A DNA stretch of 64,000 bases. It comes from Heterodera schachtii. Taxonomy: Eukaryota > Nematoda > Chromadorea > Rhabditida > Heteroderidae. Positions within the stretch are counted from its first letter, which is position 1, and every line of letters begins with the position of its first letter. The stretch is from NCBI GenBank assembly GCA_023374025.1, contig SIJG01000192.1, forward strand, positions 95,327 through 159,326. The letters are read 5' to 3'. The position numbers were made by a program, and so were the translations under genes. The notes beneath the pieces are model-generated. The model was given only the letters and a program-made list of their open reading frames with translations. It was not told where the DNA came from and ran no database searches. Positions 11,951-24,545 of the stretch are shown piece after piece.

Positions 11951-14900
11951 GGAATAAGGCCCCAGCAGATGTCATTTATTCACATTTGATATTAAATAAA
12001 TATTTAACATTTAAAAATTCCTAATATTTAGACATTGTTCGTTTATTACGGCTTATGATCTTAAAATGAAATATTTCTTTACGTTTCTCAATTTGATTCT
12101 CTTTATATGAAATTTTATTGTCTTATTTTATACTACAAAACATATTTATTAAATGTTTAAATGTTCATTCTTTTATTATATATATATTTTTAAATTTAGA
12201 TATTTTATTCGTTAAATGTTTATTTGGCTCTTTTAATTTATTATTTATAAATCTTTCAAAGACTTCGCTTAAATAAATATGGGGAAACAACATTCTTGAA
12301 TCGCTGCTTCAGTGCTAGGAAGGCTTCCTGTTTTTCCGTTGGACTTCTTTAAACAGTTGTCCCTCTTACATACTTTCATTTTGTAAATTCTTAACGACAT
12401 TTATTCTGCTTTTTTCGTATTTAATTTTAAAAATGGAATTATTAATTAACAATTTATAATAATTTCTTGCATTGTATATAATTGAAGTGCTATTCAATTC
12501 AACCTATTACTGTTTTCTAATGAATGCATTTTCTATTTTTATTTTATTTAGTTCTATTTGCATTTTTAAATATTAAATCAATTTTACATTAATTGTTTTC
12601 ATTACTTAATTCAAATAATATTGAATCATAATCTGTGTTTAAAATTATTTCTAACTTGTTTTTTTAATTTAATTATTAAAATTATATTTTACAATCAATA
12701 ATTTTTTTATTACTTGGAAAAATAAATTTTATAAGCATTTTTTAACGTTTTTTATTTATTTATCTCATTTTGAAAAAAATTGAAACTGAATACAAAGAGC
12801 AAAAGGACTAAGGAATTTTTGAAAGTTTGATACCGAGAAACCTATAATATAAATCATTAACTAAATCATCATTCAACAAACAAAGCTTTTATAATATTGT
12901 AAAATCTTTGATTATTCGAAAATATTTAATATAATCCCACCTCCGTCTCTGGGATATTATATGGAATTGTTCGTATTTCTACGAAAGAAAATCTCATCGT
13001 TCGAGTGGGTATGGAACCAAACCCACGTGCACCCATAGAAATGTATATGTATTAAATATTTTATTTTAAAGCTATAAATGTTTGATAAATAACAAATTTA
13101 TCATTTTGCTGGATATTTTTTAAATTATTTAATATATATATTCGACATACAAGATATCTTGTGGAATGAACCATTTCGGTTGAGCTTTTCTGGTTTTCAT
13201 GACTCCTTTCAAAAAGTTTTGAGACCGGTAAGTTTTCATATTCCCAAAATTACCAAATTAATTTCAAATTTTGCCTTTTTGATTTTCGGTTTATCATCTG
13301 CTCAATATGTGTCATAAATATCAAACATTGGCATATGTTTTTGAAAAGCATCATTAATAAAATTTGGATTTTGTTTTTTACTAAATACTAATATGTTTTA
13401 TTTTGAACAAACAATTGTATTTCGTTTATCTGCTCGAAAGTTTATTGTTTATACTATTGATGTTATTCAAATGTTTTTTTGTTGAAAAAGTGTTTAAATT
13501 ATTTAGATTTAATTTTATCTCACTATGTTTTTATAAAGTTGTTTATTGGCTTAGCATTAATAAAGTTCGCTTTACATTGATTAAATAATTAATTCATTTT
13601 TATGTGAATTATTTTACTATTTTAAAATATTGTGCTCCAACTTAGCTGATAGTCGCTTACATGACCGTCGCATAACTTCTAAAATTTATTACTATTTAAA
13701 AAAATATTGCTAAGTGTTATTATTTTCCTTTTTGTTAGAATTTCTTGATTACAAATTTGTATTTAATTATGCTTTTTCTATTTTATTTCCATTTTATTAT
13801 CGCAAAGATATTGTGAATTCAAAAATTGTCTACTTTATCGTAAATAATTTTTTTTAGCATATATTAATCTCTTTTTCGACCCCTGTTTTAAACTCATTTA
13901 AAACTTCTGTAAGATTAAAATTCAATTTTATTCTGGTAGTGTTAATTTAATAATTATTTTGAATATGTATCTTTTTGTTTATTGTTTATTATATTATTCA
14001 CTTAAATTAATAAAGCTTGATTCTTTTAAACATTTGGTTAATAAAAGATTCAATGTTTGGTTTATTAGCTAGCTATTTAAGGATTTTAATGTTTAGATTT
14101 ATTAGCCTATTTTAGGATATTCTTTTAGACTTTTTAATTCTATTAAAAATCTTCGAATAATTATCGCAATTACATAAAAGTATTTTTCTTTGCATTATCA
14201 TTTATATTGAGCTTATTTGCAAAGTTAGACCCATTAATTAGTTAAAAATTAATTTTTTTTTTTTTTATTTCTTCATTGTTTACCATAAATAGATTATTTA
14301 TTTTTATAGAATTAGCGAATAAGTTATTTCTTCAAATATTGGTATGCTTATAAAATCATTTGCGATTTGATAACTTTTTGTAAATTCAGTTTTTTGACGC
14401 GTTCACTCGCGAACATGACTTGGCTAATTTTTGACGCCTTTTAATATTTTAATTATAAGTTTTAATCGGGCACCGAATTAATTTACGATGCGATTTAAAA
14501 TCCTAGCTGTAAAAATTATTTTATAATATTTTTTCGTTTTAGACTATACAAGTAATAAAAACGCATCAGGAATAGTTTATCAAATATTTTTTCATGCACT
14601 GATATTGTTGTGAATATCTTATTTGAATTTTTTCATATCACCACGCAATTAGTTGGGGAAGTATGTGTTGATTTTATTGGTTAAAGTGAATTTTATTTAT
14701 TTTATGTTTAAATGAATATCTTTTTAGTTCAATTCAATGCACTTAAGATAAAATAAAGTATATTTATTAAACCCTCTTTTGGATGGATGTTGATACATTT
14801 TTAATAAATATTTAGTTATTAATCATGAATTCATTCTTTTTTAAATGTTTCCATATTAAATAATTGATTCTTATTTTAATCTTGTCGCTCTGAAAATAAG

Positions 14901-17900
14901 AGCGAAATAATTGTCAATTTTTAATAATTATTATTCTTGGTTCTCTGGAAAATTTTTTAATAGAGAATAAAGAAATTCAAAATAGAATAATTCAAATTTT
15001 CCAATAAAATTGGATTAATGATCGGGATTATACATGGCTGCAAATATAAAGTTCTCAGATTTCCAGATTTACATAAATGTCAAGATTAAATAATCTTGTA
15101 AAAGAACATTTATTATATGTCATTCGTATATTATTCCATTTAAAAGGCACAATTAAATAATTATACTTACCATGGTAAAAAAAATATTTAAAGTTTTAAA
15201 ATTCACTTATATTAAGAATTAACCAAATTTCCAGCGTAAAATTAAAAGATTATTATTATTGAAAATTATAAAAATATTTAAATTAAAATAGCCTAAAAAG
15301 GCGAGGAATGAATGACCTGAAAACATTCAAAATAATTGTTTTATTTTAGTATTATAAATTAATTTTTGAAATTTATTTTATTTACTTCATATTTCATATT
15401 TTTTTTAATCTATGGGGTTGTTCCAAAAATAATGAATATCTATTTTTATTTTGTATGTTTTTATTTTTTGAAAAACTTTGCTTCTTTATAATATAATTCT
15501 CTCGAATAGTTTTTGATGTCATCTTTGAATTTTTCTTTGGATGCTTTTCAGCAAAAATATATTATATTAATTTTAGGTCTCGCAAAATTTTTATTATAAA
15601 TTAAAGCAATTTTTCCGAAAAATTATTGTAATTGGTTTAATATTTAAAATATACATTTTTTTCATTATTTGCATTTAAAGCTATAAAATATTCAAATTTA
15701 TTTATTAGAAAGATTTTAGTTTATAATTAGTAATAAATTTTAATATAGAGAATTTTTTTCAATTTATCTGCTTCTATATAAATAGTTATTAGCAATTAAT
15801 CGTCAGTTCATATGTTATATTTTTGAATATTTAATAATTTAATGAAATTAAAAATATAATAATTTTTTGAAACTATATAATTTTTTAAAAGCAAATAAAA
15901 AATGAAAATTATTGAAAATACTTTTAAGACGTTGAAACAATTGATTTACAATTAGTCATTAAATCGAATGCGTGAAAAATTTTGAACGATAAAGGTAATT
16001 AAGAATTAGTCTGTTTTAATAATTCTAATAATTTCGGTAAACTTTGTTCAAATCATAAAAAGTGACTAAAACCCATGAAATGGTATAATATACATATCTT
16101 GTAAAGAATTAAAATATAAGAATATAAAAGCACAAAATGCTATAAAATAGGGTTAAGCCATGGAATATGGATTTAAAATTCCAAAATTCATTTTTTTAAA
16201 TATATTTGCGCTATTGTTTAAGATTGTCATTTATTATTCCTGTAATTGTTTCTAAAATTGAAAAGATGGTCCAAATATAATTAAAATTATAAACTTCTCC
16301 TAAGTAAAATATAATTTACAACCGATATTTTTTTCATTATTTTGCATTTAAAACAATAAAATATCCATATTTACTTATTAAAAAATTTATGTTTATATAT
16401 TCAAAATCAATTAACAAATTAACTCTTGTGCGATTTGATAAATAATTTTGTATGCTTTTGGCTAAATAAAAAAATTATTGCGTATTTTACACTATTAGTT
16501 TTTATTATTTATTGTTTTTAATAAAAATTTTTATCCTCTTGATCAAAATGTCATTTATTATGATAAATTTTGTACTGTGACAGAAATTATTATTATTTGA
16601 AAATAATTGTTGTTAAAATAAGTAAGTATTCTCTAAAAACACATTATTTTGCTAATTTTTTTCATTTGTACTCTTGGCATGAAAAACTTAACAGAAAATT
16701 AATATGTAAATCAAATCATTTTTTAATTTTGAGAAGGTATATTTAAATATTCTAAACATGCGCCAGGCCATCTCTTCCGTTTTTATATTTGTTAGACAAC
16801 GGAAAAATTTTAAGATAGTTTTTATTGATTATGGCTATTTATTAAGAAATTGAAATGATTTTATATATTTTCACATATTTAGAAAAAAGTAATAAAAAAT
16901 TTATATATTTTATATAGTTAGTTCAAAAAAATAATGAATAAATTAAAAAATTAAAAAATAGACTAATTCTAGCAATTAAAAATTATTTATTTTATTTTTT
17001 TGGGATTTTTTTCTTTTTATGAAACAGTGACAAAGAAGGTTTTCTATGTATTGAATTAATTTTATGGGGTTTATCAAATAAATATTTATTAAAAAACTTA
17101 TTAAATTGACTTAATTTAAAAATGTTATTTATGCTAATATAAAGAAACTATCAATTTATCTCTCGATCATTTTTTGGAAATATTTACAATCTCTTAAATA
17201 AAAAATGGTTTAACAAAACTATCTAATTTTTCATTTATAAACACATAATTTTCTTTTTTGCTGATTTATATTAATGTTTGGTATTTGATTATTTAGATTA
17301 GTGAATAAAATTTAAATGTAGCCAATTGTTGAAGCAATGAAATTGAATGAAAATGGTATGGGTAAACGCTAATATGTAATTTCATTATATTTTACTATTT
17401 CAATCATTTTATTTTTAGTCATTTTGCCTATATTCAATTGTTATTTGCAAAAATAATTTTTTTTTTTTTTAATTGGTAAAATGCAAAATAAAACCGGCAA
17501 AATGATATGCTCTAATAAGTATATTCATTATATAATTTATTTTCTCTTAATTCCTTTTTATTTTAATTAAAATTTCTTTACGATGATTGTTATTGTAATT
17601 AAATATTCCATTAATTAGGAATTTATTTTATTTATTATCCATAAATGTTTTATTGGCGTTTTAAACCTTTTGTTATAATTAGTTTATGATTTAATGATAC
17701 GTGAGTTTCAAAAAAATTTCACTATTTTAGATACAATTTTAATTCACTATAACATTTTTAACTATTTTGTGAATATTTATATCATTTGTTAAACAATTTC
17801 TTAGTTTTCATCTATTTGTTTTAAATATTATTTATTAAAATTATTTTTACTTATTTTTAATTCTCTTTGTTTTAGTTTTAATTAAAATTTCATTTTTCAA

Positions 17901-18177
17901 TTACCTCGGTCAAAATAAAAATTAACTGATCATCAACATAAAATTTTTCGTTCCTTCGAATTCGATGAACGTCTGGTTTCAATACAAATTTTTCCTTAAA
18001 TAATTATAATTTTTGGCCATTTCAGTCCAAAATTTAAGGCCCTTTTCAATGGCATCATCGAATAGAAAATAAGATTGTTGAAAAATTTTTATTTTCAGCT
18101 TGCTACAATACTTTCCTTAAAAACAAAGTATTTGCTAAAAAGTATTAAATTCATAATTTTAAAAAGGATTTTAATTA
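11951..18177. other. AT-rich DNA with old diverged duplications, no gene seen
   Basis: No credible coding region. About 14560-15060 matches 39395-40300 in inverse orientation, and about 15195-15730 matches 22630-23130 in direct orientation, both clearly diverged. A short GC-richer patch at 12935-13040 resembles a decayed repeat insertion. Confidence 0.6.
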
Positions 18178-18460
18178 TTTACTTATAAAAGAACTTTCAT
18201 TTTGTATTAATTTACAATTTTTACTAGACATATTCAATATTTTTATTATATTATTTATCTATTTTTGTCATTTTTAAATTTTCTTTTTCTTAATTTATTT
18301 GATATATCTTTATGGCGCGCCAACGATTCGTCTACTCAGCCAAAAAGCCACGATTACATTTAAAATGATCAACATAAAATTCAATTTTTTTTTTCTTGAT
18401 TAAATTATCATTGCAAAATTATTCAATTTAATTTAAATAAATTGGTTTAAAAATTTTGTT
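18178..18460. repeat. 283-bp direct repeat, left copy
   Basis: Identical over its whole visible length to 21324-21606 (offset 3146). It includes GGCGCGCC and a block around GATTCGTCTACTCAGCC that stand out from the AT-rich background. The two copies flank the 18461-21323 segment. There are no TG..CA termini, so they do not look like LTRs. They may be an unequal duplication, a rolling-circle by-product or an assembly artefact. Confidence 0.85.
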
Positions 18461-19965
18461 TAAATACGGATTTTCCGGTCCGGTGGCCAACTCAGTCCCA
18501 GCGGCTCGAAAACTGACTTTGCCCACAGTCTCAGTGTTACGAAATTTTTTGCTTTTGATTTCAGGGCTTAGAGGACCCCAAAAGCGAAATGCCCCAACAA
18601 TGGCCTACAACATTGCCAGCAAAAATTTTTTGATCAGACCAAAGGCCTGACCTGTAGGTTAGGCAACGTAAGACCAACCCAGTTTTGGACACTTCAGTAC
18701 CAGGCGAATAGCACGCCCGGGTTTGGTGTCAGCCAGGGGGCGCTAGCAGACTTATTGTAGAGCTCGATGAGCTCGATTTTTGCAAATTTTAAAAATTTGA
18801 AAATTTTCAAAAATTTTCGAGTTAGGCCCCCTAAACGGTTTTTCAGTTTTTGAATTTTAGGATTTTTTAACGAATTTTTCCGGGAAAACGGAGACCACTT
18901 CCAAAACATCAGTTTTTTGAGCTCTATCGAATGTTGATGTTTTTCGAAAAATTTTCGATTTTTTTCCCGGAAATAGAAAAAATTTTTTGGCCTGAGCGGG
19001 ACATTTGAGTCCCGGGCCCATAACTCGTCAGGGATTGTTTTAGTCAAAAAATACCTTAGACCAAAATTGTAGAGAATTTTATAGACTATCGAATGGTGTT
19101 CTAAAGGTCGGAAAATTTTCAAAAAATTTCGGGCTAGGCCCCCTAGAAATTTCGAAAATTTTTTTTGGCTTGAAAAGGAGGACGAAAAATTTTTTCTAGG
19201 GTATTTTGAGGTGCTCAGCACGAATATGACAGTTGTTTTACGTTTCAGAATTTTTGGAATTTTTTAAAAATTCGATAATATTTTTCAATTTTTTGGCCCC
19301 CAGGTTTTTGGGTTAAAATTTGAAAATTCGTAGCTCATTTTGATGTGGGACGATTTTTATGCAATTAAGCTTTAAAAATACAGAAAAATAAGGAGAATTT
19401 TATGGTATTTATTAGGAATTTCTATCTTTAAAACGAAAAAAGTTATTCAAGAATTTCTGGAAAAATTCGATTTTTCAGAAAAAAATTTATAACTCAGTTC
19501 TGAAAAATTATTCTGAAAAAGTTAAATGTTAAAAAAATCCGCAATTTTTTGCTCTATAAGATAAAATTTATTTTATATTTTTAACGCTTTTTTGAAAAAT
19601 GTTATAAAAATAAAAGTGATTTTGGGGTTCGGGACCAAAGGGGGGTGACCAGGATTTTTGAGTGGAAAATTTTTTTTCACAAAATCTTCCGAAAATATGT
19701 CCTTAGGGGCATTTTAGGGTGCTGATCACGAATCTGAAATCAGATTTCAGTTTAGACATCTTTAAGGCCTCAGAATCCCCGTGTGATTAAGGATTCAAGG
19801 ACATCATTTTGAGGGGGAAGGGCAGGTTCGGATCCGGGCGGTGTACAATATTTTTCTATGAATTTTTTCGTTTTTTAAATGTTTTTAATTTATTTAAAAT
19901 AGTTTTTGTTTTATTAATAATTAAAAATTTTTTTTTAAATAAATATTCAATCATTGTATTTAAAA

Positions 19966-21145
19966 GTTTCTTCTCTTCTAATCACCGTTGTACCTCTTTT
20001 AATCACTCTTGTACCTCTTCTTTTCACTGTTGTACCTCTTCAAATCACTGTTGTACCTCTTCTAATCACTGTTGTACCTCTTCTTTTCACTGTTGTACCT
20101 CTTCTTTTCACTGTTGTACCTCTTCTTTTCACTGTGTACCTCTTCTATTCACTGTTGTACCTCTTCTTATCACTGTTGTACCTCTTCTTTTCACTGTTGT
20201 ACCTCTTCTTTTCACTGTGTACCTCTTCTATTCACTGTTGTACCTCTTCTTTTCACTGTGTACCTCTTCTATTCACTGTTGACCTCTTCTTTTCACTGTT
20301 GTACCTCTTCTTTTCACTGTTGTACCTCTTCTTTTCACTGTTGTACCTCTTCTTATCACTGTTGTACCTCTTCTTTTCACTGTTGTAACCTCTTCTTTTC
20401 ACTGTTGTACCTCTTCTTTTCACTGTGTACCTCTCTATTCACTGTTGTACCTCTTCTTTTCACTGTTGTACCTCTTCTTTTCACTGTGTACCTCTTCTAT
20501 TCACTGTTGTACCTCTTCTTTTCACTGTGTACCTCTTCTATTCACTGTTGTACCTCTTCTTATCACTGTTGTACCTCTTCTTTTCACTGTTGTACCTCTT
20601 CTTTTCACTGTGTACCTCTTCTTTTCACTGTTGTACCTCTTCTTTTCACTGTTGTACCTCTTCTTATCACTGTTGTACCTCTTCTTTTCACTGTTGTACC
20701 TCTTCTTTTCACTGTTGTACCTCTTCTTTTCACTGTGTACCTCTCTATTCACTGTTGTACCTCTTCTTTTCACTGTTGTACCTCTTCTTTTCACTGTGTA
20801 CCTCTTCTATTCACTGTTGTACCTCTTCTTTTCACTGTGTACCTCTTCTATTCACTGTTGTACCTCTTCTTATCACTGTTGTACCTCTTCTTTTCACTGT
20901 TGTACCTCTTCTTTTCACTGTGTACCTCTTCTATTCACTGTTGTACCTCTTCTTTTCACTGTGTACCTCTTCTATTCACTGTTGACCTCTTCTTTTCACT
21001 GTTGTACCTCTTCTTTTCACTGTTGTACCTCTTCTTTTCACTGTGTACCTCTTCTATTCACTGTTGCACCTCTTCTTTTCACTGTTGTACCTCTTCTTAT
21101 CACTGTTGTACCTCTTCTTATCACTGTTGTACCTCTTCTATTCAA
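19966..21145. repeat. 21-bp minisatellite TTGTACCTCTTCTTTTCACTG
   Basis: More than fifty copies of a 21-bp unit, with 20-bp variants that lack one T (ACTGTGTACC) and substitutions at one position (TTTTCAC, TATTCAC, TTATCAC). A higher-order duplication with offset 310 is visible from the unique variant CTCTCTATTC at 20431 and 20741. The 21-bp period keeps several frames open, giving repetitive cysteine- and serine-rich open frames that are not genes. Confidence 0.9.
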
Positions 21146-21150
21146 AATTT

Positions 21151-21284
21151 GAACGGGCGCAAAGCGCCCGTTCGAGGCCGCGAAGCGGCCTAAAAATCGC
21201 TGTTAATTTTTTATAAATTCAAAATCTCTTCATTTAAATCGCTTCAAAGCCTAGGTAGCGAAGCTCAAGAAGCGCGAAGCGCTT
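21151..21284. repeat. Three perfect GC-rich hairpins with GAA/AAA loops
   Basis: 21151-21173 is a 10-bp perfect stem with loop AAA. 21175-21191 is a 7-bp perfect stem (AGGCCGC) with loop GAA. 21270-21284 is a 6-bp perfect stem (AAGCGC) with loop GAA. A weaker AGC-GAA-GCT hairpin lies at about 21257. Shared loop sequence and equal spacing from the element end argue for function in the mobile element. Confidence 0.7.
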
Positions 21285-21323
21285 TATCCCAGGCCCAGAT
21301 CCGACGGTTCACACACCCGCTAG

Positions 21324-21606
21324 TTTACTTATAAAAGAACTTTCATTTTGTATTAATTTACAATTTTTACTAGACATATTCAATATTTTTATTATATTAT
21401 TTATCTATTTTTGTCATTTTTAAATTTTCTTTTTCTTAATTTATTTGATATATCTTTATGGCGCGCCAACGATTCGTCTACTCAGCCAAAAAGCCACGAT
21501 TACATTTAAAATGATCAACATAAAATTCAATTTTTTTTTTCTTGATTAAATTATCATTGCAAAATTATTCAATTTAATTTAAATAAATTGGTTTAAAAAT
21601 TTTGTT
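21324..21606. repeat. 283-bp direct repeat, right copy
   Basis: Exact copy of 18178-18460. It begins immediately at the end of the CTAGT terminus, and its right neighbour (from 21607) differs from the neighbour of the left copy. Confidence 0.85.
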
Positions 21607-24236
21607 AAATAATATTTATCTATTTTTGTCATTTTTAAATTTTCTTTTTCTTAATTTATTTGATATATCTTTATTCTTTAATAAATTTAATATTCAAGTA
21701 TCTCATGGTTTTTATTTACTCTAATAACAAAACAAAAACATGTTATTTTGCTCTATTTTTTGAGATATGAGATATATCATTATTTAGACGTCAATCAAGT
21801 ACATTAGGCTTGTATGTAATCCAGCGCAGACAAGTATTTAGTAGCACATCATACATAGATTATGCAATTTTCATTTTATAATTTTTAAATGTAAAATTCA
21901 ATTTTTTAAACATAATATTTAATTAAAATAAATTTGTTTATTTTTAATAATTTTTTTAATATCGTCATAGGAGAACTCAGAGATATACTTACAAATTAGT
22001 GGAAAAATTATTAATATTGTTATTTTTTAAAGTTTCGTGTTTACTTTAAGTTTTTAATGACGATAAATTATTTTTGCTGTTTTTACACGTCGATAACTCC
22101 TTCGTACCGAAGATTTTTAAATTCGTTTTTAGCCTATTATTTTCATCTATCACCTGTACATTTCAATTTTTTAAATTTATTTTATGTAATAATTAATTTC
22201 ATTCTTTAAGTTTTTATTCAATTTTCTTTCGTAAAATGTTTTCCATATTTAAATTAGTTTTGTTATAAAGGCATTTATATTTATGAGTTAAATTTATTTT
22301 CAATTCTCACGCTATTTTCAGCCCTATTTGCATAAAAATATTGGTTCCGGTTTTTAAAAATTAATTATCGGTTGACATAATTGCATTTTTTCATTTGATA
22401 TTATTATTATTTTTTTATGAATATATTTGTAGTTTTTTATTTGATATTTATTTGATTGCTTACCGATTTTTATTCAATTACCAAATAATAACATTATAGA
22501 AATTTGTCCATAAAATGTAAGCGTGTTTTTTATTAATTTCGCATTTAAATAAATAATTATATTTCATTAATGTTTGCTTGTTGTCTATAGAGAGTAGCAC
22601 ATTTTCTATTTGTCTTAGAGCTTTATTATGTTTCAAATTCACTTATATGATAATATTTAATCAAATTTCACGCGTAAAATAAAAAGATATAATTATTGAA
22701 AATTATAAAAATTTACCAGAAAAACATTTAAAATAAAGTATTACAAAGTTAATTTTATATTTTTAAATTTATTTTATTTATATCATATTTCATAATCTTT
22801 TAATTTATGGGTTTCGTTCCGAAAATAATTAATATTTATTTTTATTTTATTTTTAATTTGTTTTCTAATTAATTTGTTTTTTTATAATATAATTCTCTCG
22901 ACTCCTATGATGTCATCTTTGAATTTTCTTTGCATGGTTTTAGCAAAAATAAATTATATTAATTTATATCTTGCAAATTTCTTTTATTAGCATAAATTAA
23001 AGCAATTTTGCGAAAAATTATTGTAATTGGTTTAATAAATAAAATTAAATTTACAAATGTTATTTTTTCATTATTTTGGATTTAAAATTATAAAATATTC
23101 AAATTTATTTATTAAAAACATTTTAGTTTAAATGAAAAGTTTGCTGAATTTATAACTTGTAAATAAAAAATTTTACAATTTAATTAAGGATTTATTCTAA
23201 ATCAATCCACTCATTAAGAAAATAATAAATAATTTATTTTTTCAATTTCTTGTTAAATAACTAAAAATATAATTAAGAATTTTCGAATGTACTTTTCTGG
23301 TTTATGCTCGTATTTTTATTTTTTTGTGTTGATAATTAATATATATCTAATGGAATAATGTTATTTATTTCCAATAAAATAAACTAATACCCTTTAATTT
23401 TTTTTTATATAAATTTACATATTTATTTTTCTCGTGTTCTTCAATCATTTATTTGTCCTTTTCGGTAACGTTATGTGTATTTAATTTTTAATATTAAGTT
23501 TAACATCGTTTATTGTTAGTAAATTTTTATATTTGATACACGTTTAATTTTATTAACTTTAAAATTTTATATTTAAATATTTTAATTAATTTTAGTGCCT
23601 GCATCAAATATTTATTAGTTCAAAAAAGTTTATCATATTTTAAATGCTATATTAATTGTTCAATTTTATTTATGTTTAAATATAGATAATAAGTTTAGTT
23701 TTTAAATTTTTTAATTTAGTTGAAATTAGTAATTTTTAATAAAGGTTAATGATATTATTTTGTTCAAAATTAAAAATAGTCATTTTGGAATTAATTATAA
23801 TCTTTTTGATAAAAATTAACTTGCTAGTTATTTCGTTTGATAAAAAAATATAGTTTATATAACTTTTGATATATCATTTTAAGATACTCGTGTAAATAAC
23901 ATAAAAACGATTTATATAAATAATCCATAAAAAATAAGAACCTTTATAAAAAGTTGGCTTAAATTTTCAAAAATATTTAGTGAAACCAGGATTTACTTTT
24001 GCTGTTGTTTTTAAGTTAATATTATTTAAAAACATAAAAATTACAATATTTTGTATGCGTAGAATATAAATTATTGTTTAATTAAATTAATCTTTGTATT
24101 ATGCTAAAAATTGCCAAATTTGATTTAAAAGGCAATCTCATATTAAAAAAACTAGTAAAAAACGCATTGCTAAACATAATAGAAAACTGAAATCATTTTT
24201 CACCAACGCTTTAGTATTAACAATAAAATTGTAGTG
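21607..24236. other. AT-rich DNA, no gene seen
   Basis: Dense stops, no RNA gene. About 22630-23130 is a diverged copy of 15195-15730; from about 23550 the sequence is a diverged copy of 36440 onward. Confidence 0.6.
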
Positions 24237-24545
24237 CAGGCTCTCAAAGTGCCTGGGAGGCAGAGAGTTTCTCATTGCTCTGATGAAAAAGGGCAATAGA
24301 AGGGTGTAAAGGGTGCCCTGTGTAGCTCAGTGGTTAGAGCATTCCACGGAAAGGAAGGGTCGTGGGTTCAATTCCCACCACAGGCTGACCTTTTACACCT
24401 CCGCCATCCATCAAATTCCTACATGGCGCTCCTGGGTGGATTGACGCATCGGAGTAATCGATCTCTGTGGGAGACGATCTCCCTCTCTGTCTTGTGTGCC
24501 TGGGGGGGCAACAAAGTTCAGAGACCACGATTGGGATGTGTCTGT
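24237..24545. mobile_element. SINE-like island around a tRNA-derived head
   Basis: A 300-bp GC-richer island within a duplication copy that lacks it at the equivalent place in 36.4-40.4 kb. It contains RNA polymerase III A-box (TAGCTCAGTGG) and B-box (GGTTCAATTCC) sequences, followed by about 160 bp of complex tail. tRNA-derived SINE is the best explanation. A poly-A or simple-repeat tail is not evident. Confidence 0.5.
24315..24386 (+). pseudogene. tRNA-like sequence (probably not a functional tRNA)
   Basis: A cloverleaf can be drawn: acceptor about CCCTGTG/CACAGGC with a terminal mismatch, D arm GCTC..GAGC, anticodon stem TTCC/GGAA with loop ACGGAAA, and perfect T arm GTGGG-TTCAATT-CCCAC. 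The loop has C instead of the invariant T at position 33 and the apparent anticodon would be GGA without the long variable arm of a serine tRNA. Flanking bases GGTGTAAA (24303-24310) and TTTACACC (24392-24399) extend the stem. These points favour a tRNA-derived repeat. Confidence 0.5.

Larger units (their letters stand above)
18461..21323. mobile_element. 2.9-kb insertion with Helitron-like 3' end
   Basis: A segment of different composition bounded by the exact 283-bp repeats. Positions 18461-19850 are complex, with recurring words such as GGGCTAGGCCCCCTAG and GAAAATTTTC. A minisatellite follows (19966-21145), then three perfect hairpins and the terminus GACGGTTCACACACCCGCTAGT. Ending in CTAG|T after GC-rich hairpins is Helitron-like, but no TC 5' end and no Rep/helicase coding are seen, so a non-autonomous element is only an inference. 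A minus-strand open frame (18694-19221) has low-complexity phenylalanine- and lysine-rich content and is not called. Confidence 0.45.

Noticed and set aside
18694..19221. 175-codon minus frame rich in Phe, Lys and Asn
   Set aside because: Arises from recurring AATTTTCGAAAATTT-type words; no domain and low complexity.
19809..21193. Overlapping plus-strand frames up to 373 codons, Cys- and Ser-rich
   Set aside because: Generated by the 21-bp minisatellite; several frames are open at once, which a real gene would not show.
18178..21606. LTR retrotransposon with 283-bp LTRs
   Set aside because: No TG..CA ends, primer-binding site, polypurine tract or gag-pol coding between the repeats.
24315..24386. 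Functional serine (GGA) tRNA
   Set aside because: No T at position 33, acceptor mismatch and no long variable arm.
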